A stretch of 64,000 nt of DNA from Gammaproteobacteria bacterium Ga0077536 (GTDB lineage Bacteria > Pseudomonadota > Gammaproteobacteria > Ga0077536): positions 175,084-239,083 of the forward strand of contig LNEL01000059.1 in the NCBI GenBank assembly GCA_001464935.1, written 5' to 3'. Positions within the stretch are counted from its first letter, which is position 1; each line of letters begins with the position of its first letter. Below are positions 1 through 8,297 of this stretch, one piece after another. The notes under the pieces are model-generated. The model had not been told where the DNA came from, did not search any database, and worked only from the letters and a program-made list of their open reading frames with translations. Both the position numbers and the translations under genes were made by a program.

Positions 1-1896
1 ATCGCGCACCTGATTGCCCACCAGAGCGTCGCGCCCGATCGCATTGCCGCCATCACCTTCACCAACAAGGCCTCGCGCGAAATGAAGGAGCGCGTGACGC
101 CGCTGCTGCCGAAGGGCAACAAGTCCAAGCCGTGGATCTCGACCTTCCACACGCTGGGCCTGCGGATCCTGAAAGAAGAATTCGCCGCCGTCGGCTACCG
201 CCCGCGCTTCACCCTGTTCGATGCCCGCGATTCCGAAGGCGTCATCGCCGAAATCGCGCGGCGCGAGCTCGGCTCGACGAACTTCGACGGCCGCGCCATC
301 CAGTCGCGCATCTCGAACTGGAAGAACGCGCTGATGGACCCGCGCGAGGCGATGAACGAAGCCACCGATCCGCAGGCGAAAGCCGCCGCGTCCTGCTTCA
401 AACACTACGCCCAGGCCCTGCGCGCCTACAACGCGCTCGATTTCGACGATCTGATCTGCCTGCCGGTCCAGCTGTTTCGCCAGGACGGCGACGCCCTGAC
501 GCGCTGGCAGGCGCAGCTGCGCTGGCTGCTCGTCGACGAGTACCAGGACACCAACCTCGCGCAGTACGAACTCGTGAAGCTGCTCGCCCAGCACAGTGGC
601 CGGCTGACGGTCGTCGGCGACGACGACCAGTCGATCTACGCCTGGCGCGGCGCGCGGCCCGAGAACCTGGCCACGCTGACGCGCGACTTTCCCGCACTGA
701 AGGTGATCAAGCTCGAACAGAACTACCGTTCGATGGGCGTGATCCTGAAGGCCGCGAACAAGCTGATTGCGAACAACCCGCACGTGTTCGACAAGCGCCT
801 GTGGAGCGAGAAGGGTTTCGGCGAGAAGATCCGCATCCGCGCCGTCAGCGATGAACTGGCAGAGGCCGAGGCCGTCGCGAACCAGATCGCGCACGACAAG
901 CTCGTGTCGGGCCGGCCGTACAAGGACTACGCCATCCTCTTCCGCAGCAACTACCAGGCGCGAGCGTTCGAACACGCGCTGCGCGAGCGCGACATTCCCT
1001 ACATCCTGTCCGGCGCGCGGTCGTTCTTCGATTCCACCGAGGTCAAGGACGCCGTGTGCTACCTGCGGCTGCTCGCGAATCCGAACGACGACAACGCGCT
1101 GCTGCGCGTGATCAACAGTCCGCGGCGCGGCATCGGTACCTCGACGATCGAAGCGCTGGTCAAGGCCGCGTCCGTCAACGAATCCACGCTGCTCGAGGCA
1201 ATCGACAGCATGGCCTTCGGTTCGGAGGTCGCCGCGCGCAGCCTCAAGCCCGCGCGCGAATTCGCGCAGTGGATCGCGGGCCTGCACCGGCGCGCCGAAG
1301 ACGACCCGCCGGCGGCACTGCTGAAAGTGCTGCTGAACGACATCGGCTACGAGGACTGGCTGCTGCAGACCAGCGACAACGAACAGGACGCGATGCGGCG
1401 CTGGGCCAACGTCTGCGAACTGCTGAGCTGGGTCGATCGCATCACGCAACAGGACGAGGGCAAGACCGTCTCCGACATCGTGGCCGCCCTGACGCTCTAC
1501 GACATCATGGATCGCAAGGAAGGCGAGGACGAACGCGACTGCGTGGCCCTGATGACGTTGCATGCGGCAAAGGGCCTCGAGTTTCCGCACGTGTTCCTCG
1601 TCGGCTTCGAGGAAAACCTGCTCCCGCATCGCTCCAGCATCGAGGCCGACACGATCGAGGAAGAGCGCCGGCTCGCCTATGTCGGCATCACTCGTGCGCA
1701 GCAGACGCTCGGCATTTCGTACACCAAGGTGCGTCGGCGCTTCGGCAAGCTCGAGGAATGCACGCCGAGCCGCTTCCTCGACGAGCTGCCACGCGAGGAC
1801 CTGCGCTTCGATGGCGCCGCCGAAGACGCCGACGCCAACCGCACGCGGGGCAAGTCGACGCTGGCGCATCTGCGGGGACTCCTGAAAGCCGACTAG
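1..1896 (+). CDS. rep: ATP-dependent DNA helicase Rep (5' end outside window)
   Basis: This is a superfamily 1A 3'-5' DNA helicase, used in replication-fork restart. The reading frame is open from base 1, so the first roughly 40 residues, including the Walker A motif, lie upstream of the window. What remains (631 residues) carries the UvrD/Rep motifs in order: Ia (ITFTNKAS), II (DEYQDTN), III (GDDDQSIYAWRGA), IV (LEQNYRS), V (TLHAAKGLEF) and VI (RRLAYVGITRA). Length fits Rep (about 670 residues) better than UvrD (about 720), and the short C-terminus after motif VI agrees. A small GGGAC-GCC-GTCCC hairpin follows the stop at 1905-1917 but has no T tract. Rep rather than another UvrD paralogue is likely but not certain. 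Confidence 0.93.
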   Translation: MAHLIAHQSVAPDRIAAITFTNKASREMKERVTPLLPKGNKSKPWISTFHTLGLRILKEEFAAVGYRPRFTLFDARDSEGVIAEIARRELGSTNFDGRAIQSRISNWKNALMDPREAMNEATDPQAKAAASCFKHYAQALRAYNALDFDDLICLPVQLFRQDGDALTRWQAQLRWLLVDEYQDTNLAQYELVKLLAQHSGRLTVVGDDDQSIYAWRGARPENLATLTRDFPALKVIKLEQNYRSMGVILKAANKLIANNPHVFDKRLWSEKGFGEKIRIRAVSDELAEAEAVANQIAHDKLVSGRPYKDYAILFRSNYQARAFEHALRERDIPYILSGARSFFDSTEVKDAVCYLRLLANPNDDNALLRVINSPRRGIGTSTIEALVKAASVNESTLLEAIDSMAFGSEVAARSLKPAREFAQWIAGLHRRAEDDPPAALLKVLLNDIGYEDWLLQTSDNEQDAMRRWANVCELLSWVDRITQQDEGKTVSDIVAALTLYDIMDRKEGEDERDCVALMTLHAAKGLEFPHVFLVGFEENLLPHRSSIEADTIEEERRLAYVGITRAQQTLGISYTKVRRRFGKLEECTPSRFLDELPREDLRFDGAAEDADANRTRGKSTLAHLRGLLKAD

Positions 1897-2207
1897 GACG
1901 AGCGGGGACGCCGTCCCGGGCCCGCCGGATCCGGGGATGCGACGACGCACCCCGACGCTGGGCGGGCTTACCGCCGCGCGGCTCGAGCGCGCGAATCGGC
2001 CAACGCGCCTGCCACAATCCGGGCAGACCAGCCACCGCCCCTCGCCCGGCCTCCATGCCAGTCTGTCGCCAGCGGGAGACAGGCCGCGTCGGACCGGCTC
2101 CCGAGCGCGTCGTGGCCCGGGCGTCAACTCGTTGAATTCCATCGGATGAGCGTCGCGGACAGCGTCTGGCACAGTCCCTGCTCTGCTTCCTGGCAGAGGT
2201 GCTGCCC
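1897..2207. other. intergenic, no gene recognised
   Basis: This gap between rep and the small downstream gene contains only short open frames with no recognisable protein and a short GC-rich hairpin just after rep. The promoter of the following gene, if it has its own, should lie here, but no clear -35/-10 pair is visible. Confidence 0.5.
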
Positions 2208-2474
2208 ATGTATCGACCGACGCTCCAGCTGCAATCCGCCGTGCCGGCCCAGCCCGCCGAACAGAGCCCGTTGGGGCCACTGAGCCGGGTCGTGGACCTC
2301 TATGCCCAGCGTCTCGACGAGCACCGGGCGCAACTCGAACGCGATCTGGATTTCTATCGCGGCAAGCTGGCCGAACTCGATCAGATCGACCCGCACGACT
2401 TCACCGGTCTGAAGCGGATTTACAGCAGCCACGTCGACCGCACCTTCGGCCTGCTCAACAGCCTCGAGGGCTGA
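2208..2474 (+). CDS. small hypothetical protein
   Basis: An 88-residue soluble protein that I do not recognise. The ATG at 2208 is preferred over a GTG at 2199 because AGAGGT lies about seven bases before it. The middle (DLYAQRLDEHRAQLERDLDFYR) is highly charged and probably forms a helical or coiled-coil segment; there is no signal peptide or membrane segment. It lies between rep and the acyl-CoA ligase on the same strand. High third-position GC and a well-placed ribosome site support real coding. Confidence 0.6.
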   Translation: MYRPTLQLQSAVPAQPAEQSPLGPLSRVVDLYAQRLDEHRAQLERDLDFYRGKLAELDQIDPHDFTGLKRIYSSHVDRTFGLLNSLEG

Positions 2475-2553
2475 TCCGGCGCTTGCGCGATCGGCCCCGG
2501 TCGGGAGGCCGGCAACGTTTGTGGGGGCCGCAGGCGCTGTCTATGATGGCGCC

Positions 2554-4242
2554 ATGACCGCAGGCACTGTTTTGGACCGCCCCTGGTTCGCGCACTATCC
2601 CCCTGGCGTTCCGACGACCATCGATCCCGCCCGCTTCGAGTCGCTGGTCGCGATGTTCGACGACACCTGCGCGCGCTATCCGACGCGTCCTGCCTTCGGC
2701 AACTTCGGCGTCTTTCTCGACTACCAGCGCCTGCAGGCCCGCACGCATGCGTTCGCCGCCTACCTGCAGCGCGAGCTCGAGGTGGCTGCCGGCGATCGCG
2801 TCGCCCTGATGCTGCCGAACGTGCTGCAGTATCCCGTCGCGATGCTGGGCGCGCTGCGCGCCGGGGCGGTCGTCGTCAACACCAATCCGCTGTATACGCC
2901 GCGCGAACTGAAGCATCAGCTGAACGACTCCGGCGCACGGGTGATCGTGGTGTTCGACGCGATGCTCGCGACGCTCGCCGGCATCATCGACGAGACGCCA
3001 ATCGAGACCGTGATCGTTGCCCACCTCGGCGATCTGTTCCCGCGAATCAAACGCTCACTGTTCAATTTCGTCAGCGCGCGTCGCCGTGGACACCGGCTGC
3101 CGGCCGTGCGCGGCAGCGTGAAGTTCAGCGACGTCATGGCGCAGGGGCGCAGGCTCGAGCACACACCCGCGCCACTCAAAGCAGGCGACATTGCCTTTCT
3201 GCAGTACACCGGTGGCACCACGGGCGTGTCGAAGGGCGCCATGCTGACCCATCGCAGCATGATCGCGAACGCGCTGCAGACGAATGTGTGGATGAACGTC
3301 GCCGCGCGCGCCGGGGAAGAGATCGCGATCACGGCCCTGCCGCTCTATCACGTGCTGGCGCTGTCGCTGAACTGCTTCAGCCTGATGATGCTGGGCGGTT
3401 GCAGCTACCTGATTTCCAATCCGCGCGATGTCGACCAGTTCATTCGCGAGATGGCGCGCGTGCCGTTCACCGGCTTCTTCGGCGTCAATACGCTGTTCAC
3501 GTCGCTGCTGAACGCGCCGGCGTTCGGGGCGCTCGATTTCTCGAAGCTGCGCCTGTCCGGTGGCGGCGGCAGCGCGGTGCAGCGGCCGATTGCCGAGCGC
3601 TGGCAGGAGATCACAGGCACGCTGATCGTCGAGGGTTACGGCCTCACCGAATCGAGCGGTGCGCTGACCGCCAACCCGCTGCACCGCGCGGACTTCAGCG
3701 GCACCATCGGCGTGCCGTTGCCGTCGACCGAATGCGAGATCCGCGACGACGCCGGCCAGCCGGTGCCGCCGGGCACGCCCGGCGAGATCTGGGCCCGTGG
3801 ACCGCAGCTGATGCAGGGCTACTGGCAACGCCCGGACGACACCGCCGAGGTCATGACGCCAGACGGCTGGCTGAAAACGGGCGACATCGGCGTGATGCGC
3901 GAAGACGGCTATTTCGAAGTCGTCGATCGCAAGAAGGACATGATTCTCGTCTCGGGCTTCAATGTCTTTCCGAACGAAGTCGAGGAAGTCCTCGCGATGC
4001 ACCCGGCCGTCATCGAAAGCGCCGTGATCGGCGTGCCCGACGACCGGAGCGGCGAAGCGGTGAAGGCGATCGTGGTCGTCAACGACGCGAGCGTGGCGCC
4101 GGCAACGCTGATCGCGCACTGCCGTGAACACCTGACCGCCTACAAGGTGCCGCGCCAGATTGTCTTTGCGAGCGAGCTGCCGAAGTCGAACGTCGGCAAA
4201 ATCCTGCGGCGAGCCCTGCGCGAGCGTGAGTCGTCCTCCTGA
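2554..4242 (+). CDS. fadD: long-chain fatty acid--CoA ligase (AMP-forming)
   Basis: A 562-residue member of the ANL adenylating family, expected to activate a fatty acid (ATP + fatty acid + CoA to acyl-CoA) for beta-oxidation. The P-loop YTGGTTGVSKGAML, the A5 motif GYGLTESSG, the WLKTGD hinge region and the C-terminal KDMILVSGFNVFPNEVEE and KSNVGKILRR (catalytic Lys) motifs are all present. The start at 2554 fits the usual FadD N-terminus; a GTG 33 bases upstream is less likely. It is followed five bases after the stop by a GC-rich hairpin. Chain-length specificity cannot be read from sequence, and another acyl-CoA synthetase of the same family is possible. Confidence 0.88.
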   Translation: MTAGTVLDRPWFAHYPPGVPTTIDPARFESLVAMFDDTCARYPTRPAFGNFGVFLDYQRLQARTHAFAAYLQRELEVAAGDRVALMLPNVLQYPVAMLGALRAGAVVVNTNPLYTPRELKHQLNDSGARVIVVFDAMLATLAGIIDETPIETVIVAHLGDLFPRIKRSLFNFVSARRRGHRLPAVRGSVKFSDVMAQGRRLEHTPAPLKAGDIAFLQYTGGTTGVSKGAMLTHRSMIANALQTNVWMNVAARAGEEIAITALPLYHVLALSLNCFSLMMLGGCSYLISNPRDVDQFIREMARVPFTGFFGVNTLFTSLLNAPAFGALDFSKLRLSGGGGSAVQRPIAERWQEITGTLIVEGYGLTESSGALTANPLHRADFSGTIGVPLPSTECEIRDDAGQPVPPGTPGEIWARGPQLMQGYWQRPDDTAEVMTPDGWLKTGDIGVMREDGYFEVVDRKKDMILVSGFNVFPNEVEEVLAMHPAVIESAVIGVPDDRSGEAVKAIVVVNDASVAPATLIAHCREHLTAYKVPRQIVFASELPKSNVGKILRRALRERESSS

Positions 4243-4246
4243 TCCT

Positions 4247-4269
4247 GGCGTCGGCGACCCGGCGACGCC
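4247..4269. terminator. hairpin between convergent fadD and ttcA
   Basis: GGCGTCG (4247-4253) pairs perfectly with CGACGCC (4263-4269) around a nine-base loop, starting five bases after the fadD stop codon. It sits between two convergent genes, the usual place for a bidirectional terminator, but has no T tract, so the call is tentative. Confidence 0.4.
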
Positions 4270-4316
4270 TCAGGCCCGACGGACGCCGGCGTCAGCACGA
4301 TCCGCGGTCGCAGACC

Positions 4317-5183
4317 TCACTCGCCGTCAATCAGCCACTGCACGAGATTCGGACGCGTCGCGCCCGGTCGCGCGCCGAGGTTCGCGAAATCGAAGCGTTC
4401 GGTGTCGGCGAGATGCGAGAGCACCACGTTCTGCATGCTGCGAAACACGTTCTCGACGCGGCCCGGGTGCCGGCGCTCCCAGTCGGCCAGCATCTGCTTG
4501 ATCTGCTTGCGCTGCAGATGTTCCTGGCTGCCGCACAGGTTGCACGGAATGATCGGGAAAGCGCGCGCGTCGGCATAGGCCGTCAGGTCGGATTCGCGAC
4601 AGTAGGCGAGCGGACGGATGACGATGTGTTCGCCGTCGTCGGACTGCAGCTTCGGCGGCATGCCCTTCAGCTTGGAACCGAAGAACATGTTCAGGAACAT
4701 GGTCTCGACGATGTCGTCGCGATGATGGCCCAGCGCGATCTTCGTCATGCCGCGCGCTTTCGCGAAGGTGTAGAGACTGCCGCGCCGCAGGCGTGAGCAC
4801 AGGCCGCAGAGCGTCTTGCCTTCGGGCACCACGCGCTTGACGACGCTGTAGGTGTCCTGCTCGAGGATGTGAAACGGCACGCCGAGTGCGGTCAGGTAGG
4901 CCGGCAGCACGTGCTCGGGAAAATCGGGCTGCTTCTGATCGAGATTGACGGCAAGGATCTCGAAATCGATCGGCGCCTTCTTCTGCAGGCTCAGCAGGAT
5001 GTCGAGCATCGCGAAGGAATCCTTGCCGCCCGACAGGCAGACCATCACCCGGTCGCCCTCCTCGATCATGTTGTAGTCCGCGATCGCCTTGCCGACGTTG
5101 CGTCGCAGCCGCTGCTGCAGCTTGCCGAATTCGTGACGGGCCTTGTCAGGGCGGACGGGGGGCTGGATGACTTGTTCGTTCAT
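4317..5183 (-). CDS. ttcA: tRNA 2-thiocytidine(32) synthetase TtcA
   Basis: This 288-residue cytosolic enzyme installs 2-thiocytidine at position 32 of tRNAs, using ATP and an Fe-S cluster. The PP-loop SGGKDS lies at residues 51-56, the first Cys pair at C126-x-x-C129 (CGLC) and the second at C214-x-x-C217 (CNLC). [10 protein letters not shown] and the C-terminal NVVLSHL/DFANL segments are typical of TtcA, and the length matches the E. coli family. It is transcribed towards fadD and is monocistronic, with a 170-base divergent region to the next gene. Confidence 0.96.
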   Translation of the reverse strand: MNEQVIQPPVRPDKARHEFGKLQQRLRRNVGKAIADYNMIEEGDRVMVCLSGGKDSFAMLDILLSLQKKAPIDFEILAVNLDQKQPDFPEHVLPAYLTALGVPFHILEQDTYSVVKRVVPEGKTLCGLCSRLRRGSLYTFAKARGMTKIALGHHRDDIVETMFLNMFFGSKLKGMPPKLQSDDGEHIVIRPLAYCRESDLTAYADARAFPIIPCNLCGSQEHLQRKQIKQMLADWERRHPGRVENVFRSMQNVVLSHLADTERFDFANLGARPGATRPNLVQWLIDGE

Positions 5184-5353
5184 GCCGGCATTGTCCGGGG
5201 CGTGGTCCGTCGAGGCAAGGAAAGCCCACGTGATGGCGAGCGCTGGGGTCGACCACGCTGTGGCGGCAGCAGGCGGAGTGGACCATCGGGCCGGGGCGGC
5301 CGCTACTTCGGCTTGTCGTTCGCCCGTCAGCGGGCTGCTACAGGAGTGTCAGG

Positions 5354-6031
5354 ATGGGTTTGCTCAATCTGTTCCGCTTCGGCAAAGTCCTGCTGGGGAC
5401 GGCGCAAGCCATCCGGCGCCAGCGGCAATCGGCCGCCGACCTGCGGGCGCTGCCGACGCCCGATTTCGTCGCCGCCTGCCTCACGGCACTGAACGCACCG
5501 GCCGCCCCCTGGCACGGCACGGCCCGCCCGCCGGCAACGGACGTCGACGCACTCGCCGACGCCGTCGACCTCCCCGGCGATCTGCGCGACTTCTACCGCG
5601 TGTGCGACGGCTTCGAGTCGGACAGCGAGGAGTTCCCTGGCCGGATCCACCGCTTGCGTGAGCTGCGGACCGGGGCAGACCGCACGCCGGGCCTGTCCGG
5701 GCGCCTCGCCCGCTACTGGACCGCGCATGGCCATGACGCCGAACAACCCGACATGATCAAAGTCCTGCCGCCGGACAGCCTGACCGCCATCGTCACCGCC
5801 GATGCAGCGTGTCATGTGCCGCCTGCGGTGCTCGACGGGATGACGCTGCTCGGCCCGCCCGGCGACCACGAGTTCACCGTGATCGCGCTGCGCGGGCTTT
5901 CCGACCAGCTGCCGGCCGGCAGCGTGCTCGCGGTCGAAGCCGGTGGCGCCACGCTACGACGATTTCCGCCACTGGTTGTCGACGCGTGCGTCGCTGTTTT
6001 CCGCGTGTTGAGTGGCGGGCCGACGAGATGA
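5354..6031 (+). CDS. SMI1/KNR4-like protein
   Basis: A 225-residue protein whose central region (LPGDLRDFYRVCDGFESDSEEF, about residues 74-95) resembles the SMI1/KNR4 (SUKH) fold signature, in which an LP..L..FY...DG pattern opens the domain. SUKH proteins often act as immunity or scaffold proteins, but no toxin gene is adjacent, so no role is assigned. The start is fixed by AGGAG seven bases upstream. The stop overlaps the start of the next gene (ATGA at 6028-6031), which implies translational coupling to the membrane protein behind it. Confidence 0.6.
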   Translation: MGLLNLFRFGKVLLGTAQAIRRQRQSAADLRALPTPDFVAACLTALNAPAAPWHGTARPPATDVDALADAVDLPGDLRDFYRVCDGFESDSEEFPGRIHRLRELRTGADRTPGLSGRLARYWTAHGHDAEQPDMIKVLPPDSLTAIVTADAACHVPPAVLDGMTLLGPPGDHEFTVIALRGLSDQLPAGSVLAVEAGGATLRRFPPLVVDACVAVFRVLSGGPTR

Positions 6032-6459
6032 AGAGAATCGCGCTCGTCGTGCTGCCGTGGCTGCTGTCGGGCCCGGCCCTGGTGCTGTCGCTCAGCATGG
6101 CCTTGGGCAGCGGCATGGATATCGCCAGCCGCTGGGGAACGCCGGGTGCAGACGGGCCGGTCGACGCGTCAGCGGGCGGGGCCTGGCAGATCGCGCCGCT
6201 CGCTGTCCTGGCCGTCGGCGTGCCCTGTGCGTGGCTGGTGCTCGCCGCGATGACCGTTGCCTGGTGCGCACAACGCAGGCTGGCTCGCGGATGGCCGCTC
6301 GCCGGCACGACGCTCGCCGTCGCGAGCCTGCTCGCGTTCGGCGTGCTGCTCGGACCGATGGGACTGTTCATGAGCCTGGTCTATGCCGCGCCCGGGATCG
6401 TGCTGGCCGTCCTGCTGTGTCGTTATCATCTCGGCACGCGTGACGGCACACCGACCTGA
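6028..6459 (+). CDS. small integral membrane protein
   Basis: A 143-residue protein with a signal-anchor-like N-terminus (MKRIALVVLPWLLSGPALVLS) and two or three further hydrophobic segments around residues 50-75, 90-115 and 115-135. No family is recognised. Its ATG overlaps the stop of the SMI1-like gene, so the two are probably translated together and may act together at the membrane. An in-frame extension upstream to 5809 exists, but it lies inside the preceding gene and is not believed. Confidence 0.62.
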   Translation: MKRIALVVLPWLLSGPALVLSLSMALGSGMDIASRWGTPGADGPVDASAGGAWQIAPLAVLAVGVPCAWLVLAAMTVAWCAQRRLARGWPLAGTTLAVASLLAFGVLLGPMGLFMSLVYAAPGIVLAVLLCRYHLGTRDGTPT

Positions 6460-6512
6460 GCCTGGCGGGCCGTGCGCTCGCCCGCTTTTGGCGGGCCTGT
6501 TAGGCTTGGATC

Positions 6513-6848
6513 ATGAATGACGAATACGCCGCGCTCGAACCCCTGCGCGAGGACATCGACCGGCTCGCCGGCGCCACACTGATTGAGTTCGGCAGCCCTG
6601 ACTGCGGCCACTGCCGGCGTGCGCAGGCGCTGATCGCCACGGCGATGGCGGCACATCCCGGCCTGCGGCATCTGAAGATCTTCGACGGTCCCGGGCGACC
6701 GCTCGGCCGTTCGTTCCGGGTGAAGCTGTGGCCGACGCTGGTGTTCTTGCGGAACGGAGAAGAAGTGTCGCGGCTGGTACGCCCCGTGGACGTCGCCGAC
6801 ATCGAGGCCGCCCTGGGCGCCATCGATGGCGCCGCCGGACCGGCGTAG
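6513..6848 (+). CDS. thioredoxin-family protein (CGHC active site)
   Basis: A 111-residue, signal-less thioredoxin-fold protein. The redox motif C31-G-H-C34 follows IEFGSPD, and the cis-proline region LWPTLVFLRNG is intact, so a functional thiol-disulfide oxidoreductase is expected. CGHC replaces the CGPC of classical thioredoxin, and the usual WAxWC is changed to GSPDC, so this is a divergent cytosolic member. It is followed convergently, after only 18 bases, by a TPR gene on the opposite strand. Confidence 0.85.
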   Translation: MNDEYAALEPLREDIDRLAGATLIEFGSPDCGHCRRAQALIATAMAAHPGLRHLKIFDGPGRPLGRSFRVKLWPTLVFLRNGEEVSRLVRPVDVADIEAALGAIDGAAGPA

Positions 6849-6866
6849 CGCGGGACGAAGCCCCGA

Positions 6867-7331
6867 TCAGCGCTGCGTCGGCGGGTTGACCGCCGGCGTG
6901 TCGGCGGCGGACACCGGGCTCGTCGTCGCGAGGCGCGCCCGCAGTTCACGGGCCTTGGCCGCGTCACCGCCCAGAAAGCCCGGCGCCTGCTCGTAGTACG
7001 AGGCCAACGCGCCCACGGCATCGGCATTGTCCGGATTCAGTTCGACGGCGCGTTCGAGCGCATCGCGTGTGCGGCCCGCCCATTTGATGGCGGAAATCGG
7101 GCCGGCATTCTCGGCCACGCGCCCACAGGCCTTGCCGACCCAGAAGGCATAGACGTCGTTTTCAGGGTCGACGGCGGCGGCGCGATCGAAGGCCGCCACC
7201 GCGGCCTTGAACTTGCCGGCCTCGTAGTGGCGCAGGCCGCTGTTGAAGTCCCCGTTGTCGGGGTGCAGGGCATCGGCCGCGACCGGCAGGATCGCAGCCA
7301 GCAGCAGCGACAGAATCAGCGTTCGCATCAT
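6867..7331 (-). CDS. secreted tetratricopeptide-repeat protein
   Basis: A protein of about 154 residues with an N-terminal signal peptide (MMRTLILSLLLAAILPVAADA, likely cleaved after ADA) and two TPR-like units: FNSGLRHYEAGKFKAAVAAF..AVDPEN, then RTRDALERAVELNPDNADAVGALASYY. It is probably periplasmic. Two adjacent ATG codons (7331 and 7328) are equally possible starts; longer in-frame starts would bury the signal peptide and are rejected. TPR proteins mediate protein contacts, and nothing in the neighbourhood identifies its partner. Confidence 0.7.
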   Translation of the reverse strand: MMRTLILSLLLAAILPVAADALHPDNGDFNSGLRHYEAGKFKAAVAAFDRAAAVDPENDVYAFWVGKACGRVAENAGPISAIKWAGRTRDALERAVELNPDNADAVGALASYYEQAPGFLGGDAAKARELRARLATTSPVSAADTPAVNPPTQR

Positions 7332-7514
7332 GAACGGGATCCTATCGCGCCCGAATTTGGCCAGCCGACGGTCGGTTGGCGGCGTAACACTCGCTGACAT
7401 TCCTATACGCGCCACCATCGCCACTTGGAAGCCCGGACGCGCGCCGAGCGCCGGCTGGTGGAATCATCGTGCGCGGCAGCAATTGAATGGAAGCTGAACC
7501 GGGGACGGTCGGCG

Positions 7515-8297
7515 TCATTCAATGAGCAGCGCGCCGAGCGCGTCGCGCTCGGCGGTGGTGAAGCCGAGGCTGCGGGTCGCGAAGGCGTCGAAACTGCCGA
7601 ACTCCCGGTCGATCGCGTCGAGTGCCGCTGCGAGGTACTCCTCCCGCGCCGACATGATTTCGTAGACCGCGGCGTCGGGGGCGCTGCCGCTGAACATGTC
7701 GAGCGCGCGGCGCTGGTAGTGGGAAATCAGGTAATCCTCGAAGACTTCGTCGCGCGCGACCCCAACCGTCAGCAGCAGGAACGCGCTGCCGACGCCGGTG
7801 CGATCCTTGCCGCTCGCACAGTGGAACAGCGCCGGCGCCCCGCCGGGGGCGAGGATGCCGCGATACATCCGGCCCAGCAGATCGGTGTGATCGAGCGCCA
7901 ACCGCTCGTACTGCGCGCACATCTGCGCGCGCGCCGCGGCCGGCGACAGTTCGCCGGCATTGATGGCCGCGAACATCTCGGGGTTGCCGCGCGGCAGGAA
8001 GCCCAGCGCCTGCTGTCGCGGCGCCTCTTCGTGCAGCAGGTTCGGCGCGCGCTGACGTTCTTCGTCGGTGCGCAGGTCGTACACGGTGCGGATGCCGAGG
8101 TCCGCGAGTCTCGCGCGATCGCTGTCCGTCAGCGTCGCCAGTGCGTCCGAGCGGAAGACGCGGCCGCGCCGCGTGCGCCCCCCCTGCGTGGTGCGCAGGC
8201 CGCCGAGATCGCGGCAGTTGCAACTGCCTTCGAGGGCGATCCTGCGGTGTTGATGCCGTGCGAGCAGCGCACGGCCGGTCTCGTCGATCGTGCTCAT
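7515..8297 (-). CDS. tyrosine-protein phosphatase (IphP-like, DSP family)
   Basis: A 260-residue phosphatase of the bacterial tyrosine/dual-specificity family. The N-terminal NCRDLGG signature is at residues 27-33, and the catalytic P-loop H159-C160-A-S-G-K-D-R166-T-G carries the nucleophilic Cys and phosphate-binding Arg. No signal peptide is present. The start codon overlaps the stop of the upstream PurD-like gene by one base (8297), so the two form a translationally coupled pair on the minus strand. Substrates could be phosphotyrosine proteins or phosphoinositides; sequence alone does not decide. Confidence 0.85.
   Translation of the reverse strand: MSTIDETGRALLARHQHRRIALEGSCNCRDLGGLRTTQGGRTRRGRVFRSDALATLTDSDRARLADLGIRTVYDLRTDEERQRAPNLLHEEAPRQQALGFLPRGNPEMFAAINAGELSPAAARAQMCAQYERLALDHTDLLGRMYRGILAPGGAPALFHCASGKDRTGVGSAFLLLTVGVARDEVFEDYLISHYQRRALDMFSGSAPDAAVYEIMSAREEYLAAALDAIDREFGSFDAFATRSLGFTTAERDALGALLIE

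Noticed and set aside
5354..6459. SMI1-like protein as an immunity gene of a toxin system
   Set aside because: No polymorphic toxin, Rhs or secretion gene is adjacent, so the immunity role is unsupported.
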